DNA from: Microbacterium testaceum | GTDB lineage: Bacteria; Actinomycetota; Actinomycetes; Actinomycetales; Microbacteriaceae | Assembly (NCBI RefSeq): GCF_020781835.1 | Contig: NZ_JAJGNJ010000007.1 | Span: 1 to 64,000 of the forward strand | Length of the DNA: 64,000 nucleotides | Direction: 5' to 3' | In this document: positions 45,261 to 53,941 of the stretch, one piece after another | Layout: every line of letters starts with the position of its first letter | Numbering within the stretch: the stretch's first letter is position 1 | Notes under the pieces: model-generated | What the model was told of the DNA's origin: nothing | Databases searched by the model: none | The model's input: only the letters and a program-made list of their open reading frames with translations | Translations under genes and position numbers: made by a program

Positions 45261-48200
45261 TCAGACCGAGGCCGCCTCGGACACCTTGTCAGCGGGCAAC
45301 GGCCAGAGTGCGTCGAGCAGCTGACGCACCCACGCGATGAGGTTCGCGTCGTCGGCGTCCTGCGGAAGCGGAACGACCATGGCATCCCCGTTCGCCACGA
45401 GCTTCGCCTTCGGGTACAGCCGCTGCAGGCGCACGCGCATCGAGTCGGCGAGGTCCGCGGGCGCGATCCGCAGGTTCGACCCCATCGCCACCACGTCGGC
45501 GAGACCGGCCTGCGCGGCGCGGCGACGCAGGCGCGCGACCGCGACGAGACCCTCCACCTCGGCGGGCGGCTCGCCGTACCGGTCGCGCAGCTCCTCGACG
45601 ACGAGGTCGATCGCGTCGTCTGCGGCGGTCGCGGCTGCCGCGGCCGACAGCTTCTGGTACGCCTCCAGGCGCAAGCGCTCGCTGTCGATGTAGGTCTCGG
45701 GGAGGCGCGCGTCGACGGGGAGCTCCAGGCGCAGCTCGGTCGGGCCGTCGGTGTCCTCGCCCCGGAAGGTGGCGACCGCCTCGCCGATCATGCGCAGGTA
45801 CAGGTCGAAGCCGACGCCCGCGATGTGACCGGCCTGCTCGGCGCCGAGGAGGTTGCCCGCGCCACGCAGCTCGAGGTCTTTCAGGGCCACCTGCATGCCG
45901 CTGCCGAGGTCGTTGTTGACCGCGATCGTCTCGAGACGGTCGGCCGCGGTCTCGGACAGGGGCTTCATCTCGTCGTACAGGAAATACGCGTAGGCCCGCT
46001 CGCGCCCACGACCGACGCGTCCGCGCAGCTGGTGCAGCTGCGACAGGCCGTACTTGTCGGCGCGATCGATGATGATCGTGTTGGCGTTGGCGATGTCGAG
46101 GCCCGTCTCGATGATCGTGGTCGACACGAGGACGTCGGCGCGGCGTTCCCAGAAGTCGTCGACGACCTGCTCCAGCTGGTGCTCCCCCATCTGACCGTGC
46201 GCGACGACGATGCGGGCCTCGGGCACCAGCTCGGCGAGGTGCGCCGCCACCCGCTGGATCGACGACACCCGGTTGTGCACGTAGAACACCTGACCCTCGC
46301 GCAGCAGTTCGCGGCGGATGGCGGCGGCGATCTGCTTGTCGTTGCGGGGCCCCACGTAGGAGAGGATCGGATGCCGGTCCTCCGGCGGGGTGGCCAGGGT
46401 CGACATCTCACGGATGCCGGTGACGGCCATCTCCAGGGTGCGCGGAATGGGCGTGGCGCTCATGGCGAGGATGTCGACGTTCGTCTTGAGCTTCTTCAGC
46501 GCGTCCTTGTGTTCGACACCGAAACGCTGTTCCTCGTCGATGATCATCAGGCCGAGATCCTTGAAGATCACTTTCTCGGTGAGGATGCGGTGCGTGCCGA
46601 TGACCATGTCGACGGTGCCGTCGGTGAGCCCGGCGATCGTGTCGCGCGCCTCTTTGTCGGTCTGGAACCGCGAGAGAGGACGCACCTTGACGGGGAAACC
46701 GGCGAATCGATCGGTGAAGGTCTCGAGATGCTGCTTGACCAGGAGAGTCGTGGGCACGAGCATCGCGACCTGCTTGCCGTCCTGGATCGCCTTGAACGCG
46801 GCGCGCACCGCCACCTCGGTCTTGCCGAAGCCGACGTCGCCCGAGAGCAGGCGATCCATCGGGATGGGCTTCTCCATGTCGGCCTTGATCTCGTCGATCG
46901 TCTGCAGCTGATCCTGCGTCTCGGCGAACGGGAAGGCTTCCTCCAGTTCGCGCTGCCACGGAGTGTCCGGCCCGAAGGCGTAGCCCTTGGCCGCCATGCG
47001 GGCGGAGTACAGCTTCACCAGTTCGACGGCGATGTCGCGGACGGCCTTTCGCGCGCGTCCCTTCGCCGCGGCCCAGTCGCTGCCGCCCATCTTCGACAGC
47101 ACGGGCGCTTCACCACCGACGTACTTCGACAACAGATCGAGTTGATCGGTCGGCACGAAGAGCTTGTCGCCGGGGTAGCCGCGCTTGGACGGGGCGTACT
47201 CCAGGACGAGATACTCCTTGGTCGTCTTGACGGCGTTGCGACCGCCGCTGGAGACCTCGCGACGCGTCAGCTCGAGGAACTTCCCGATGCCGTGGGTGGC
47301 GTGCACCACCACATCACCGGGCTTGAGTTGCAGCGGGTCGACGACGTTGCGCCGACGGGAGGCGAGCTTCTTCGCCCCGCGGTTGTCGCCGCCGACGGAA
47401 CGGCCGTAGAACTCGGTCTCGGTGATGACCGCGAACCGCGTCTCGGTCAGCTCGAAGCCGCGCTCGAGAGTTGCACACACGACATGCGCGACACCCGGCT
47501 CGGGCGGCGACAGCACGGTGTCGACCCGCCGCGCGGCGATCCCGCGTTCAGCGAGCACGTCGCGCGCGCGGTCCACCAGGCCGGGCCCGGATGCCGTGAT
47601 CACGACGCTCCATCCGTCGGCGAGGAGCTGACCGACGTGGGCGGTCGCTCCGTCCACGTTCCCCTGGAACGACGGCACCGGGTCGGCCTTCACCCGGTGG
47701 GCGGACTCATCGGCGACGACGAGGCCCTCCGCCTCGGCATCCGCCGCGCCCGAATCGAATGCGCTCAAGCGCCACCAGACACCGCCGCGGCCGCTGGCGA
47801 TCTCGTGCAGGTCGTCGAGGGTGACGAAGTCGCCCGCGCCCAGGTCGACCGGGGTGTCGGCACCGGCGGTGGCGGCGGACCAGGCGGCCTCGAGGAATTC
47901 GCGGTTGGTGTCGCCCAGCGTCGTGGCACGTGCGAGCGAACGCTCCGGATCGACCAGGGCGACGGCGCTCCCCCCGGGCAGGTAATCGACGATCGTGGTG
48001 AGATCGTCGATCAGCACCGGGATGAGCGACTCCATGCCCTCGGCAGGGATGCCCTCCGCCATCTTCTCCAGCAGCTGACGAAGGCCCGGATATCCGTCGC
48101 GCAGTTCGGCGGCGCGCGCGCGGACCGCCGGGGTCAGGAGCAGCTCCCGGCTCGGCACGAGCGAGACCTCGGTGACCTCGCCGGGGAGAGAGCGCTGGTC

Positions 48201-48848
48201 GGCGACCGAGAAGGCGCGGATCTGGTCGACCTCGTCGCCGAAGAACTCGACACGGTAGGGGTGATCGGCCACCGGTGGGAAGACGTCCAGGATCCCACCG
48301 CGCACGGCGAACTCGCCGCGGCGGGAAACCATGTCGACGCGGTGGTAGGCCAGCTCGACCAGACGCGTGATGACGTCGTCGAGCTCGCGGCCGCGCCCAC
48401 CGATGCGCAGCTCGACCGGCTCGACGTCGCCGAGGCCCGGGGCGAGGGGCTGCAGGGCGCTGCGTACCGACGCCGTGATCACCAGCGGCGTCGTGCCGTC
48501 CCACGCGGCGATGCGTCGGAGCACGTCCAGTCGGCGGCCCACCGTCTCGGGGCTCGGGCTCAAGCGCTCGTGCGGCAAGGTCTCCCAGGCCGGGAAGTGG
48601 AGGACCTGTGCGCCCGGGAGCACGGCATCCAGGGCGGGGCCGAGCGATTCGGCACGGCGGCCGGTCGGGGCGACGACGAGGACCGCGCCGGGTGCCCCCG
48701 AGCTGCGTCGATGTTCGAGAAGCCCCGCGATCACGGGCGCGTCGAGCCCGTCGACGACGGAGAGAGACAGATCGGAGGATGCCGCCGCGGCGGCCTCCCG
48801 GTACGACTCAGCCTGCTCGAGGGCGCGCACGATCCCGGGAACTGTCAC
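45261..48848 (-). CDS. mfd: Transcription-repair coupling factor
   Basis: This is a 1195-residue protein from GTG 48848 (V-T-V-P-G-I-V-R-A-L); an ATG at 48857 adds three residues. Domains in order are a UvrB-like N terminus (about 30-350), a polymerase-interaction domain (V-V-H-A-T-H-G-I-G-K-F near residue 510), and translocase motors with S-G-D-V-G-F-G-K-T-E-V-A and I-I-D-E-E-Q-R-F-G. S-A-T-P-I-P-R-T-L and Q-L-H-Q-L-R-G-R-V-G-R follow, and a C-terminal TRCF domain closes the protein. It displaces stalled RNA polymerase and recruits UvrA. Confidence 0.97.
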   Translation of the reverse strand: MTVPGIVRALEQAESYREAAAAASSDLSLSVVDGLDAPVIAGLLEHRRSSGAPGAVLVVAPTGRRAESLGPALDAVLPGAQVLHFPAWETLPHERLSPSPETVGRRLDVLRRIAAWDGTTPLVITASVRSALQPLAPGLGDVEPVELRIGGRGRELDDVITRLVELAYHRVDMVSRRGEFAVRGGILDVFPPVADHPYRVEFFGDEVDQIRAFSVADQRSLPGEVTEVSLVPSRELLLTPAVRARAAELRDGYPGLRQLLEKMAEGIPAEGMESLIPVLIDDLTTIVDYLPGGSAVALVDPERSLARATTLGDTNREFLEAAWSAATAGADTPVDLGAGDFVTLDDLHEIASGRGGVWWRLSAFDSGAADAEAEGLVVADESAHRVKADPVPSFQGNVDGATAHVGQLLADGWSVVITASGPGLVDRARDVLAERGIAARRVDTVLSPPEPGVAHVVCATLERGFELTETRFAVITETEFYGRSVGGDNRGAKKLASRRRNVVDPLQLKPGDVVVHATHGIGKFLELTRREVSSGGRNAVKTTKEYLVLEYAPSKRGYPGDKLFVPTDQLDLLSKYVGGEAPVLSKMGGSDWAAAKGRARKAVRDIAVELVKLYSARMAAKGYAFGPDTPWQRELEEAFPFAETQDQLQTIDEIKADMEKPIPMDRLLSGDVGFGKTEVAVRAAFKAIQDGKQVAMLVPTTLLVKQHLETFTDRFAGFPVKVRPLSRFQTDKEARDTIAGLTDGTVDMVIGTHRILTEKVIFKDLGLMIIDEEQRFGVEHKDALKKLKTNVDILAMSATPIPRTLEMAVTGIREMSTLATPPEDRHPILSYVGPRNDKQIAAAIRRELLREGQVFYVHNRVSSIQRVAAHLAELVPEARIVVAHGQMGEHQLEQVVDDFWERRADVLVSTTIIETGLDIANANTIIIDRADKYGLSQLHQLRGRVGRGRERAYAYFLYDEMKPLSETAADRLETIAVNNDLGSGMQVALKDLELRGAGNLLGAEQAGHIAGVGFDLYLRMIGEAVATFRGEDTDGPTELRLELPVDARLPETYIDSERLRLEAYQKLSAAAAATAADDAIDLVVEELRDRYGEPPAEVEGLVAVARLRRRAAQAGLADVVAMGSNLRIAPADLADSMRVRLQRLYPKAKLVANGDAMVVPLPQDADDANLIAWVRQLLDALWPLPADKVSEAASV

Positions 48849-48929
48849 TCGACACATCCTACGCGGGGGCGCCGACACCGGCTCCGGACGAGCCTCCCTC
48901 AGCCTCGAGCGGAGTCCTACAGTGGGGAC

Positions 48930-49409
48930 ATGACCTCGCCCAGCGCGCCCGGATTCGCTGCTCCGCACACGGCGCCGCCGGTCGGCACGCTGCGGGAGCC
49001 TCCGGCGGCGCCGGCCCGCCGACGGCCGCTGGGCGCGATCGCCCTGGTCCTGTCGATCCTCGCCGGGATCGTGGCATCCGCCGTCGCCGGTTTCGCAACG
49101 TTCCGGGTCGTCCGCGGAGCGGGAGCGGAGTTCCTGGCGCGCGGCGGCGAGTCGGTGGACTGGCGTCTGCTGTCGCCGGTGCGGGACTTCGTCCTCCTGG
49201 CCGAGGTCGCCTTCTGGTCGGGGACGGTGCTCGGCATCGCCGCTCTCGTGATGGGCATCGTGGCGACCGCTCGCAACCTCGGCCGCGGGACCGGCATCGC
49301 CGCCATCGTCCTCGCGGCGCTCGGACCGTTCGTGTTCGCGGCGCTGGTGTTCCTGGCGCTCACCGCGGGAGCGAGCGCGTTCGTGAGCGGCGGCGGCACG
49401 TCCGTCTGA
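48930..49409 (+). CDS. Membrane protein, DUF4190-like, unknown function (159 aa)
   Basis: This is a 159-residue protein from ATG 48930. A Pro/Ala-rich N terminus (about 1-32) is followed by three hydrophobic helices (about 34-57, 85-111 and 121-147). It resembles DUF4190-type proteins, with a proline-rich cytosolic tail and a G-I-A-A-I-V-L-A motif in the last part. The next gene (49525) has the same architecture, so the two look like divergent paralogues. The function is unknown. Confidence 0.72.
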   Translation: MTSPSAPGFAAPHTAPPVGTLREPPAAPARRRPLGAIALVLSILAGIVASAVAGFATFRVVRGAGAEFLARGGESVDWRLLSPVRDFVLLAEVAFWSGTVLGIAALVMGIVATARNLGRGTGIAAIVLAALGPFVFAALVFLALTAGASAFVSGGGTSV

Positions 49410-49524
49410 GCGCCCTACCGGCTCACGGCTCGATCCGTCCACCCCGTACAGCAGATGCAGGGTCGGTCCCTACGCTTGCCGCGACGAGGGCGCCACGTGC
49501 CCTCGACGACAAGAGGAGGACACC

Positions 49525-50052
49525 GTGAGCAGCACACCGCCGCCCCCCGAGCCGTACGACACCCCGCCCGCCGGCCGCGCCGACGCCGCGCAGGGTGGAT
49601 ACGCCGCGCCACCCGCGGGATACGCCGCACCGGCGTCGCCCGCGGCATCCGGCCGCCCGAAAGGCTCGAGCCGGCTCGGCCTCATCGCCTTCGTCGTGTC
49701 GCTCGTCGCCATCGTGATCGGGTCGATCCTGGCAACGCTCGGCGGCATCCAGAGCGGCGGCCTCGCGCAGTTCGCCGAGTACACCGACGGCACCGCGACC
49801 GTCGACCCCGACACGCTGCCGCCCGAGGCCAATCAGATGGGTCTCGCCGCCGGTGCCCTGGTGGTGTCGGCCTTCCTCGTGTGGGGCGTGCTCGCGCTGT
49901 GGGGCTTCATCCAGGGCATCATCGCGGCGGTCAAGTACCGCGGCCGCGGGTGGGGCATCGCCGCGATCGTCCTCGCCGTCATCGGCGGCGGCATCGTCTT
50001 CGCCTTCTTCCTCGTCGGCGTGGGCATCGGAGCGGCACCCTACGCGACCTGA
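49525..50052 (+). CDS. Membrane protein, DUF4190-like paralogue (175 aa)
   Basis: This is a 175-residue protein from GTG 49525 with AAGAGGAGG upstream. The N terminus is Pro/Tyr/Ala-rich with repeated G-Y-A-A-P units (about 1-45). Three membrane helices follow (about 52-75, 109-135 and 143-168), and the protein contains G-R-G-W-G-I-A-A-I-V-L-A-V-I. It matches the layout of the upstream protein. No function is assigned. A hairpin lies 48 bases after the stop. Confidence 0.75.
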   Translation: MSSTPPPPEPYDTPPAGRADAAQGGYAAPPAGYAAPASPAASGRPKGSSRLGLIAFVVSLVAIVIGSILATLGGIQSGGLAQFAEYTDGTATVDPDTLPPEANQMGLAAGALVVSAFLVWGVLALWGFIQGIIAAVKYRGRGWGIAAIVLAVIGGGIVFAFFLVGVGIGAAPYAT

Positions 50053-50100
50053 TCCGCGTCGGCGCCGAAACCGCGCGTACTATCGCGCGGATCCACGCAC

Positions 50101-50130
50101 GAGAGCCTCGGTCGTCGACCGGGGCTCTTG
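50101..50130 (+). terminator. Hairpin downstream of the DUF4190-like genes
   Basis: AGAGCCTCGGTC (50102-50113) pairs with GACCGGGGCTCT (50117-50128), with one G-T pair and a 3-base loop. The remaining bases to 50331 hold no gene or repeat that I can support. Confidence 0.6.
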
Positions 50131-50331
50131 CGCATGCGGTTGAACCGCGCGCGTCGTGCCGGGCAGTCTCGGGCGTGCGCGACGGAGCACCCGGCGGCGG
50201 CGGCTACCCCTCCTCCGCAGCCCCCGGGCAGCGCCGTTCATCCACGGATCGCTTCCTTCGCGCGCCGTCGCAGACGGGCGATCGGCGCGGTGCGGCGGCC
50301 GATGATCCGGCTCGAGCCGCCGACCGAGGAC

Positions 50332-50913
50332 TCACCGCGGCGCGTGGAACCGTTGCTGCGCGGCGAGCAGCCCCTCGTCGACGACGGTCTCGACGGCATC
50401 GGCGGCGTCCGACACGAGGATGGGCAGGGTCTCGCGCTCCTTCGCCCCGAACGGATCGAGCACCCAGTCCGCCGGATCCTGTCGCCCCACGGGCCGGCCG
50501 ATGCCCACGCGCACGCGAGGGAACTCCGGTGTCCCGAGCGCTTTCGCCACGTCGCGAACGCCGTTGTGACCGCCGTGCCCGCCGCCGACTTTGAGCTTGA
50601 TCGTGTCGAAGGGGATGTCGAGCTCGTCATGGACGACGACGACGCGCCCCGGGTCGACGGCGTAGAACCGCGCGAGGCCGGAAACAGGACCACCCGAGAC
50701 GTTCATGAAGCTGTTCGGCTTCGCCAGGACCAGCTTCGCTCCGCCGGGACGCACCCAGGTCTCCACGACGCGAGCGTTGGCCTTATGTGCGCGGAAGGAC
50801 TCCCGTCGCCGGGCGGCGAGCTCGTCGACCACCATCTGACCGATGTTGTGCCGGGTCGCCTCGTACCGGGGACCCGGATTGCCGAGACCGACGATCAACC
50901 AGGTGTCCGCCAT
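50332..50913 (-). CDS. pth: Peptidyl-tRNA hydrolase
   Basis: This is a 193-residue protein from ATG 50913; an ATG at 50922 would add three residues. Family motifs are present: [20 protein letters not shown] with the catalytic His, [19 protein letters not shown] and [12 protein letters not shown]. It releases peptides from stalled peptidyl-tRNA. It lies downstream of rplY on the same strand, the usual actinobacterial pairing. Confidence 0.96.
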   Translation of the reverse strand: MADTWLIVGLGNPGPRYEATRHNIGQMVVDELAARRRESFRAHKANARVVETWVRPGGAKLVLAKPNSFMNVSGGPVSGLARFYAVDPGRVVVVHDELDIPFDTIKLKVGGGHGGHNGVRDVAKALGTPEFPRVRVGIGRPVGRQDPADWVLDPFGAKERETLPILVSDAADAVETVVDEGLLAAQQRFHAPR

Positions 50914-50958
50914 GGCATCCATCCTTCCGGATCCGCGCGCGGACCCTGACATGAGAAA

Positions 50959-50985
50959 CGAGGGGGCGTGATGCACGCCCCCTCG
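50959..50985 (-). terminator. 12-bp perfect hairpin between rplY and pth
   Basis: CGAGGGGGCGTG (50959-50970) pairs perfectly with CACGCCCCCTCG (50974-50985) around ATG. Together with the hairpin at 50992-51013 it separates rplY from pth. Confidence 0.7.
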
Positions 50986-50991
50986 TCGATG

Positions 50992-51013
50992 GCGGACCGC
51001 TCACGCGGTCCGC
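50992..51013 (-). terminator. Hairpin immediately downstream of rplY
   Basis: GCGGACCGC (50992-51000) pairs perfectly with GCGGTCCGC (51005-51013), 5 bases beyond the rplY stop. Confidence 0.55.
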
Positions 51014-51018
51014 AGCGA

Positions 51019-51657
51019 TCAGTTCTCGCTGTCCTCGGAAGCGGCCTCGGACTCCTCGGACTGCTCCTCGGCCACCTCGGCGTCGGCCTCGGCGATCTCC
51101 TCCTCGGCGGCGATCGTGTCCAGCGGCACCGAGATACCCACGATGAGGGTCTCGGGCTCGGTCACGAGCGCGGCACCGGCCGGCAGGACGAGGTCGGCCG
51201 CGGTGATCTGCGTGCCGTCCTCGAGACCCTCGACCGAGACCTCGACGTTCTGCGGGATGTGCGTCGCCTCGACCTCGAGCGAGACAGCGGTGTTCTCGAG
51301 GTTGGCGATCGTGCCGGGGAACGGCTCGCCGACGACCGTGACGGGCACGTCGACCTGGACCTTCTCGCCCTTCTTCACGACGAGGAGGTCGATGTGCTCC
51401 ACGATCTGGCGCACCGGGTCCTTCTGGACGTCCTTGACGAGCGTGAGCTGGCTCTTGCCGTTGATGTCGAGGTCCAGCAGCGCGTTGGCCCGACGGATCA
51501 GGAGCGACACCTGGTGGCCCGGCAGCGCGACGTGCTGCGGCTCGGTGCCGTGACCGTAGATGACGGCCGGGATCTTGCCGGCGGCGCGCAGACGGCGGGC
51601 GAAGCCCTTGCCGAAGTTCTCGCGCACCTCGGCGACGACCTTGTTGTCTTCCGACAT
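51019..51657 (-). CDS. rplY: Ribosomal protein L25 (general stress protein Ctc type)
   Basis: This is a 212-residue protein from ATG 51657. The N-terminal L25 domain (R-E-N-F-G-K-G-F-A-R-R-L-R-A-A-G-K-I-P-A-V-I-Y-G) binds 5S rRNA. It is followed by the TL5/Ctc beta domain (V-D-V-P-V-T-V-V-G-E, H-I-P-Q-N-V-E-V-S) and an acidic tail rich in Glu and Ser. The length fits the two-domain Ctc form, not the short E. coli L25. The adjacent region 51658-51942 holds no gene that I can support apart from promoter-like sequence. Confidence 0.96.
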   Translation of the reverse strand: MSEDNKVVAEVRENFGKGFARRLRAAGKIPAVIYGHGTEPQHVALPGHQVSLLIRRANALLDLDINGKSQLTLVKDVQKDPVRQIVEHIDLLVVKKGEKVQVDVPVTVVGEPFPGTIANLENTAVSLEVEATHIPQNVEVSVEGLEDGTQITAADLVLPAGAALVTEPETLIVGISVPLDTIAAEEEIAEADAEVAEEQSEESEAASEDSEN

Positions 51658-51905
51658 GTTGTTCTCCTCGCGGGCACGGGTCCCGCAGCTTGTGAGCGGA
51701 CGGAGTCCGCGCGTATGTGGTCTGGATTCGACTCGAACGCGAGCGCGTGAGGAAAGCCGGGAGCCTGCATCACCGCGTCGATCACGGATGCCGCGCGCAC
51801 CCGCCGGGCGCACGACGACGCATCCCTCGCCGAAGTTCCCAGGAAGTCTACCAGCGACGCCCCGCGCATTTCGACCCGTCCGCCGGGCTCCGCGCATCGC
51901 CCGGG

Positions 51906-51911
51906 TAGGAT
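51906..51911 (+). promoter_or_regulatory. -10 element of the 41-residue membrane protein gene
   Basis: TAGGAT lies 32 bases before the ATG at 51943, upstream of two Shine-Dalgarno-like runs (CGGAGG and GGGAGG). No -35 match is visible. Confidence 0.35.
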
Positions 51912-51942
51912 CTCCGGAGGCCCATCGACCGGGAGGAACAAC

Positions 51943-52068
51943 ATGGACAGCGACTTCTTCTCTCACGTCGTGCTCTGGACGATCGGTGCCATCACGCTGA
52001 TCGGCGGCGTAGGCGTGGTCGGCGCGCTCTTCTCGCTCGGCCGCAACGCCAACTACAACAAGCACTGA
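51943..52068 (+). CDS. Small single-span membrane protein (41 aa)
   Basis: The ATG at 51943 is preceded by GGGAGG at a normal distance, and the frame stops with TGA at 52066-52068. The 41-residue protein begins M-D-S-D-F-F-S-H-V-V-L and has one hydrophobic helix (about 8-31, with I-G-A-I-T-L-I-G-G-V-G-V-V-G-A). It ends with a polar R-N-A-N-Y-N-K-H tail. A promoter-like TAGGAT lies upstream and an inverted repeat downstream. No known family is recognised. Confidence 0.65.
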   Translation: MDSDFFSHVVLWTIGAITLIGGVGVVGALFSLGRNANYNKH

Positions 52069-52090
52069 CCAGCCCTCGAACGCGCACCGC

Positions 52091-52125
52091 AACGGCGCCG
52101 GCCCCGCGAAGGGCCCGGCGCCGTT
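52091..52125. terminator. Bidirectional hairpin between the 41-residue gene and idnD-like gene
   Basis: AACGGCGCCGG (52091-52101) pairs with CCGGCGCCGTT (52115-52125) between two convergent genes. Confidence 0.65.
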
Positions 52126-52138
52126 CGTGTGCGCGGGG

Positions 52139-53140
52139 TCAGAGCGCGAGGAGCACCTTCCCGGACGCGTCCGAATCCTTCGCGGTGGCGAAGGCGGACG
52201 CCGCATCCTCGAGCCGGAACTCGTGCGTGATGGCCGCCTCGATGCCCGGCCGCTCCGCCAGCAGATCGATCGCCGCGTCGATCTCGTCCGCGAAACGGAA
52301 GCTGCCGAGATAGCGCACCTCTTTCGCGATGAAGGGTGCGAGGTTCAGAGAGCGGTCGGCGTCGGGCAGCATGCCGACCTGCACCACGGTTCCCGCGGGC
52401 CTGACCGCTCGAAGAGCCGCCGAGATCGACTGCGGCACGCCCGAGCATTCGAGCACGACGGAGAATGCGCTCTCGTCGAGATCCTCCGCCGAGACATCGA
52501 CGGTCGCGCTCGCCCCGAGCTGCCGCGCCCGTGCGAGCGGCCCCGGCAGGACGTCCGTCGCCGTCACCCGGGCGCCGGCGGCGGCGGCTGCGGCCACCGC
52601 CATGAGGCCGATGGGGCCCGACCCCGTGACGAGCACCCGCTCGCCCTCCACCGTCCCCGCCTTGCCGAGCGCGTGCAGCGCCACCGCGAGCGGTTCGGCC
52701 AGCGCGGCCCGCCGGACGGTCACGCCCTCGGGCAGCAGCCTGACCATGCCGCGCTCGACGACGAGGTACTCCGCGGCGGCACCCTGGGTGTGCGGCCACG
52801 TCGAAGCGCTGCCGAGGTACGACCCGCCCGACCACAGATGGGGATCGTTCTCGATTCCCGGGCGCGGCTGTCCGAAGCGCGCCGGGTGGACCGTCACGGG
52901 CGTGCCGGCCGGCCAGCGGCCCGACGGGTCGTGGTCGACCCGGCCCGAGACCTCGTGACCGGGGATGAGCGGCTCGCGCACGACGAAAGCGCCGTTGGCC
53001 CCCTGGAAGTAGTAGTGCAGATCCGAGCCGCAGATGCCGACGAAGTCCACGCGGATCCGTACCTGATCGGGCCCGACCTCCGGGACCGGGACGTCGCGGA
53101 CCGCCGATTCGAGCGCGGCGTCGATGAAGAGTGCGTGCAT
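52139..53140 (-). CDS. idnD: Zinc-dependent dehydrogenase, L-idonate 5-dehydrogenase-like
   Basis: This 333-residue MDR protein has a zinc-ADH layout: catalytic Cys in G-I-C-G-S-D-L-H-Y-Y, the G-H-E motif (P-G-H-E-V-S-G) and the Rossmann motif V-T-G-S-G-P-I-G-L-M-A. The Cys-rich structural-zinc loop of many ADHs is not visible; an R-P-G-I-E-N-D-P-H-L-W-S segment takes its place. The setting with an SDR reductase, gluconate permease and gluconokinase makes L-idonate 5-dehydrogenase (idonate to 5-ketogluconate) the best guess. Confidence 0.75.
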   Translation of the reverse strand: MHALFIDAALESAVRDVPVPEVGPDQVRIRVDFVGICGSDLHYYFQGANGAFVVREPLIPGHEVSGRVDHDPSGRWPAGTPVTVHPARFGQPRPGIENDPHLWSGGSYLGSASTWPHTQGAAAEYLVVERGMVRLLPEGVTVRRAALAEPLAVALHALGKAGTVEGERVLVTGSGPIGLMAVAAAAAAGARVTATDVLPGPLARARQLGASATVDVSAEDLDESAFSVVLECSGVPQSISAALRAVRPAGTVVQVGMLPDADRSLNLAPFIAKEVRYLGSFRFADEIDAAIDLLAERPGIEAAITHEFRLEDAASAFATAKDSDASGKVLLAL

Positions 53141-53156
53141 GCCTGTCGTCCTCCCG

Positions 53157-53927
53157 TCAGACGACGGCGGTCATTCCGCCGTCGACGAAGATGTTCTGGC
53201 CCGACACGAAGCTCGAGGCATCCGACGCCAAGAACAGCAGCGCACCGTCGAGCTCGGCGAAGTCGCCCCATCGGCGCGCGGGCGTGCGCTGCGTGAGCCA
53301 CGCGGTGAACTCCGGGTCGTCGACGAGGTCGCGGTTCATCTCGGTCGCGAAGTACCCCGGAGAGAGGGCGTTGACCTGGATGCCGTGTCGGGCCAGGTCC
53401 GCTGCCATCCCCGCCGTCAGCTGGGCGACACCGCCCTTCGCCGCCGAATAGGGCGCGATCGTCTGCCGCGCGAGCCGCGCCTGGACCGAGGCGATGTTCA
53501 CGATCTTCCCCGAGCCGCGCGCAACCATCGCGGGGGCGACGAACCGCGTGACGTAGAACACCCCGGACAGGTTCGCGGCGATCAGATCGTCCCAGTCCTG
53601 GACTGCGAACTCGTGGATCGGAGCCCGGCGCTGCACGCCGGCGTTGTTGACGAGGATGTCCGGCACACCGACCTCGTCGATCAGGTGCTCGAGACGGTCC
53701 TGGGTCGCAGCGGCATCCGTCACGTCGAAGACGACGGAGGCGGTGTCGCGGCCCGAGATCTCGGCGAGCTCGCGACGCGTGGTCTCGACCGCGTCCCGGT
53801 CTCGACCGTGCACGACCACGCGCGCGCCCGCACGGGCCAGAGCGGTCGCGAGGGACCGCCCCAGGCCGCGGGAAGAGCCCGTCACCAGGGCCAGACGGTC
53901 CGTGACGTCGAACAGAGAAGTACTCAT
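53157..53927 (-). CDS. idnO: SDR oxidoreductase, gluconate 5-dehydrogenase-like
   Basis: This 256-residue classical SDR has the cofactor site T-G-S-S-R-G-L-G, N-N-A-G, catalytic Ser in N-I-A-S-V-Q, and Y-S-A-A-K (Tyr and Lys). The early basic residue after the glycine motif (H-G-R-D-R) favours NADP(H). Together with IdnD it would reduce 5-ketogluconate to gluconate. It lies between the idnD-like gene and the gluconate permease gene, all leftward, with 14-16 bases between genes. Confidence 0.8.
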   Translation of the reverse strand: MSTSLFDVTDRLALVTGSSRGLGRSLATALARAGARVVVHGRDRDAVETTRRELAEISGRDTASVVFDVTDAAATQDRLEHLIDEVGVPDILVNNAGVQRRAPIHEFAVQDWDDLIAANLSGVFYVTRFVAPAMVARGSGKIVNIASVQARLARQTIAPYSAAKGGVAQLTAGMAADLARHGIQVNALSPGYFATEMNRDLVDDPEFTAWLTQRTPARRWGDFAELDGALLFLASDASSFVSGQNIFVDGGMTAVV

Positions 53928-53941
53928 CGCTCTCCCGGCGG

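Noticed and set aside
45825..48929. Plus-strand open frame of about 1000 codons opposite mfd
   Set aside because: It mirrors a complete Mfd on the minus strand and has no domain features. Only the end of this frame (48930-49409) is a plausible gene.
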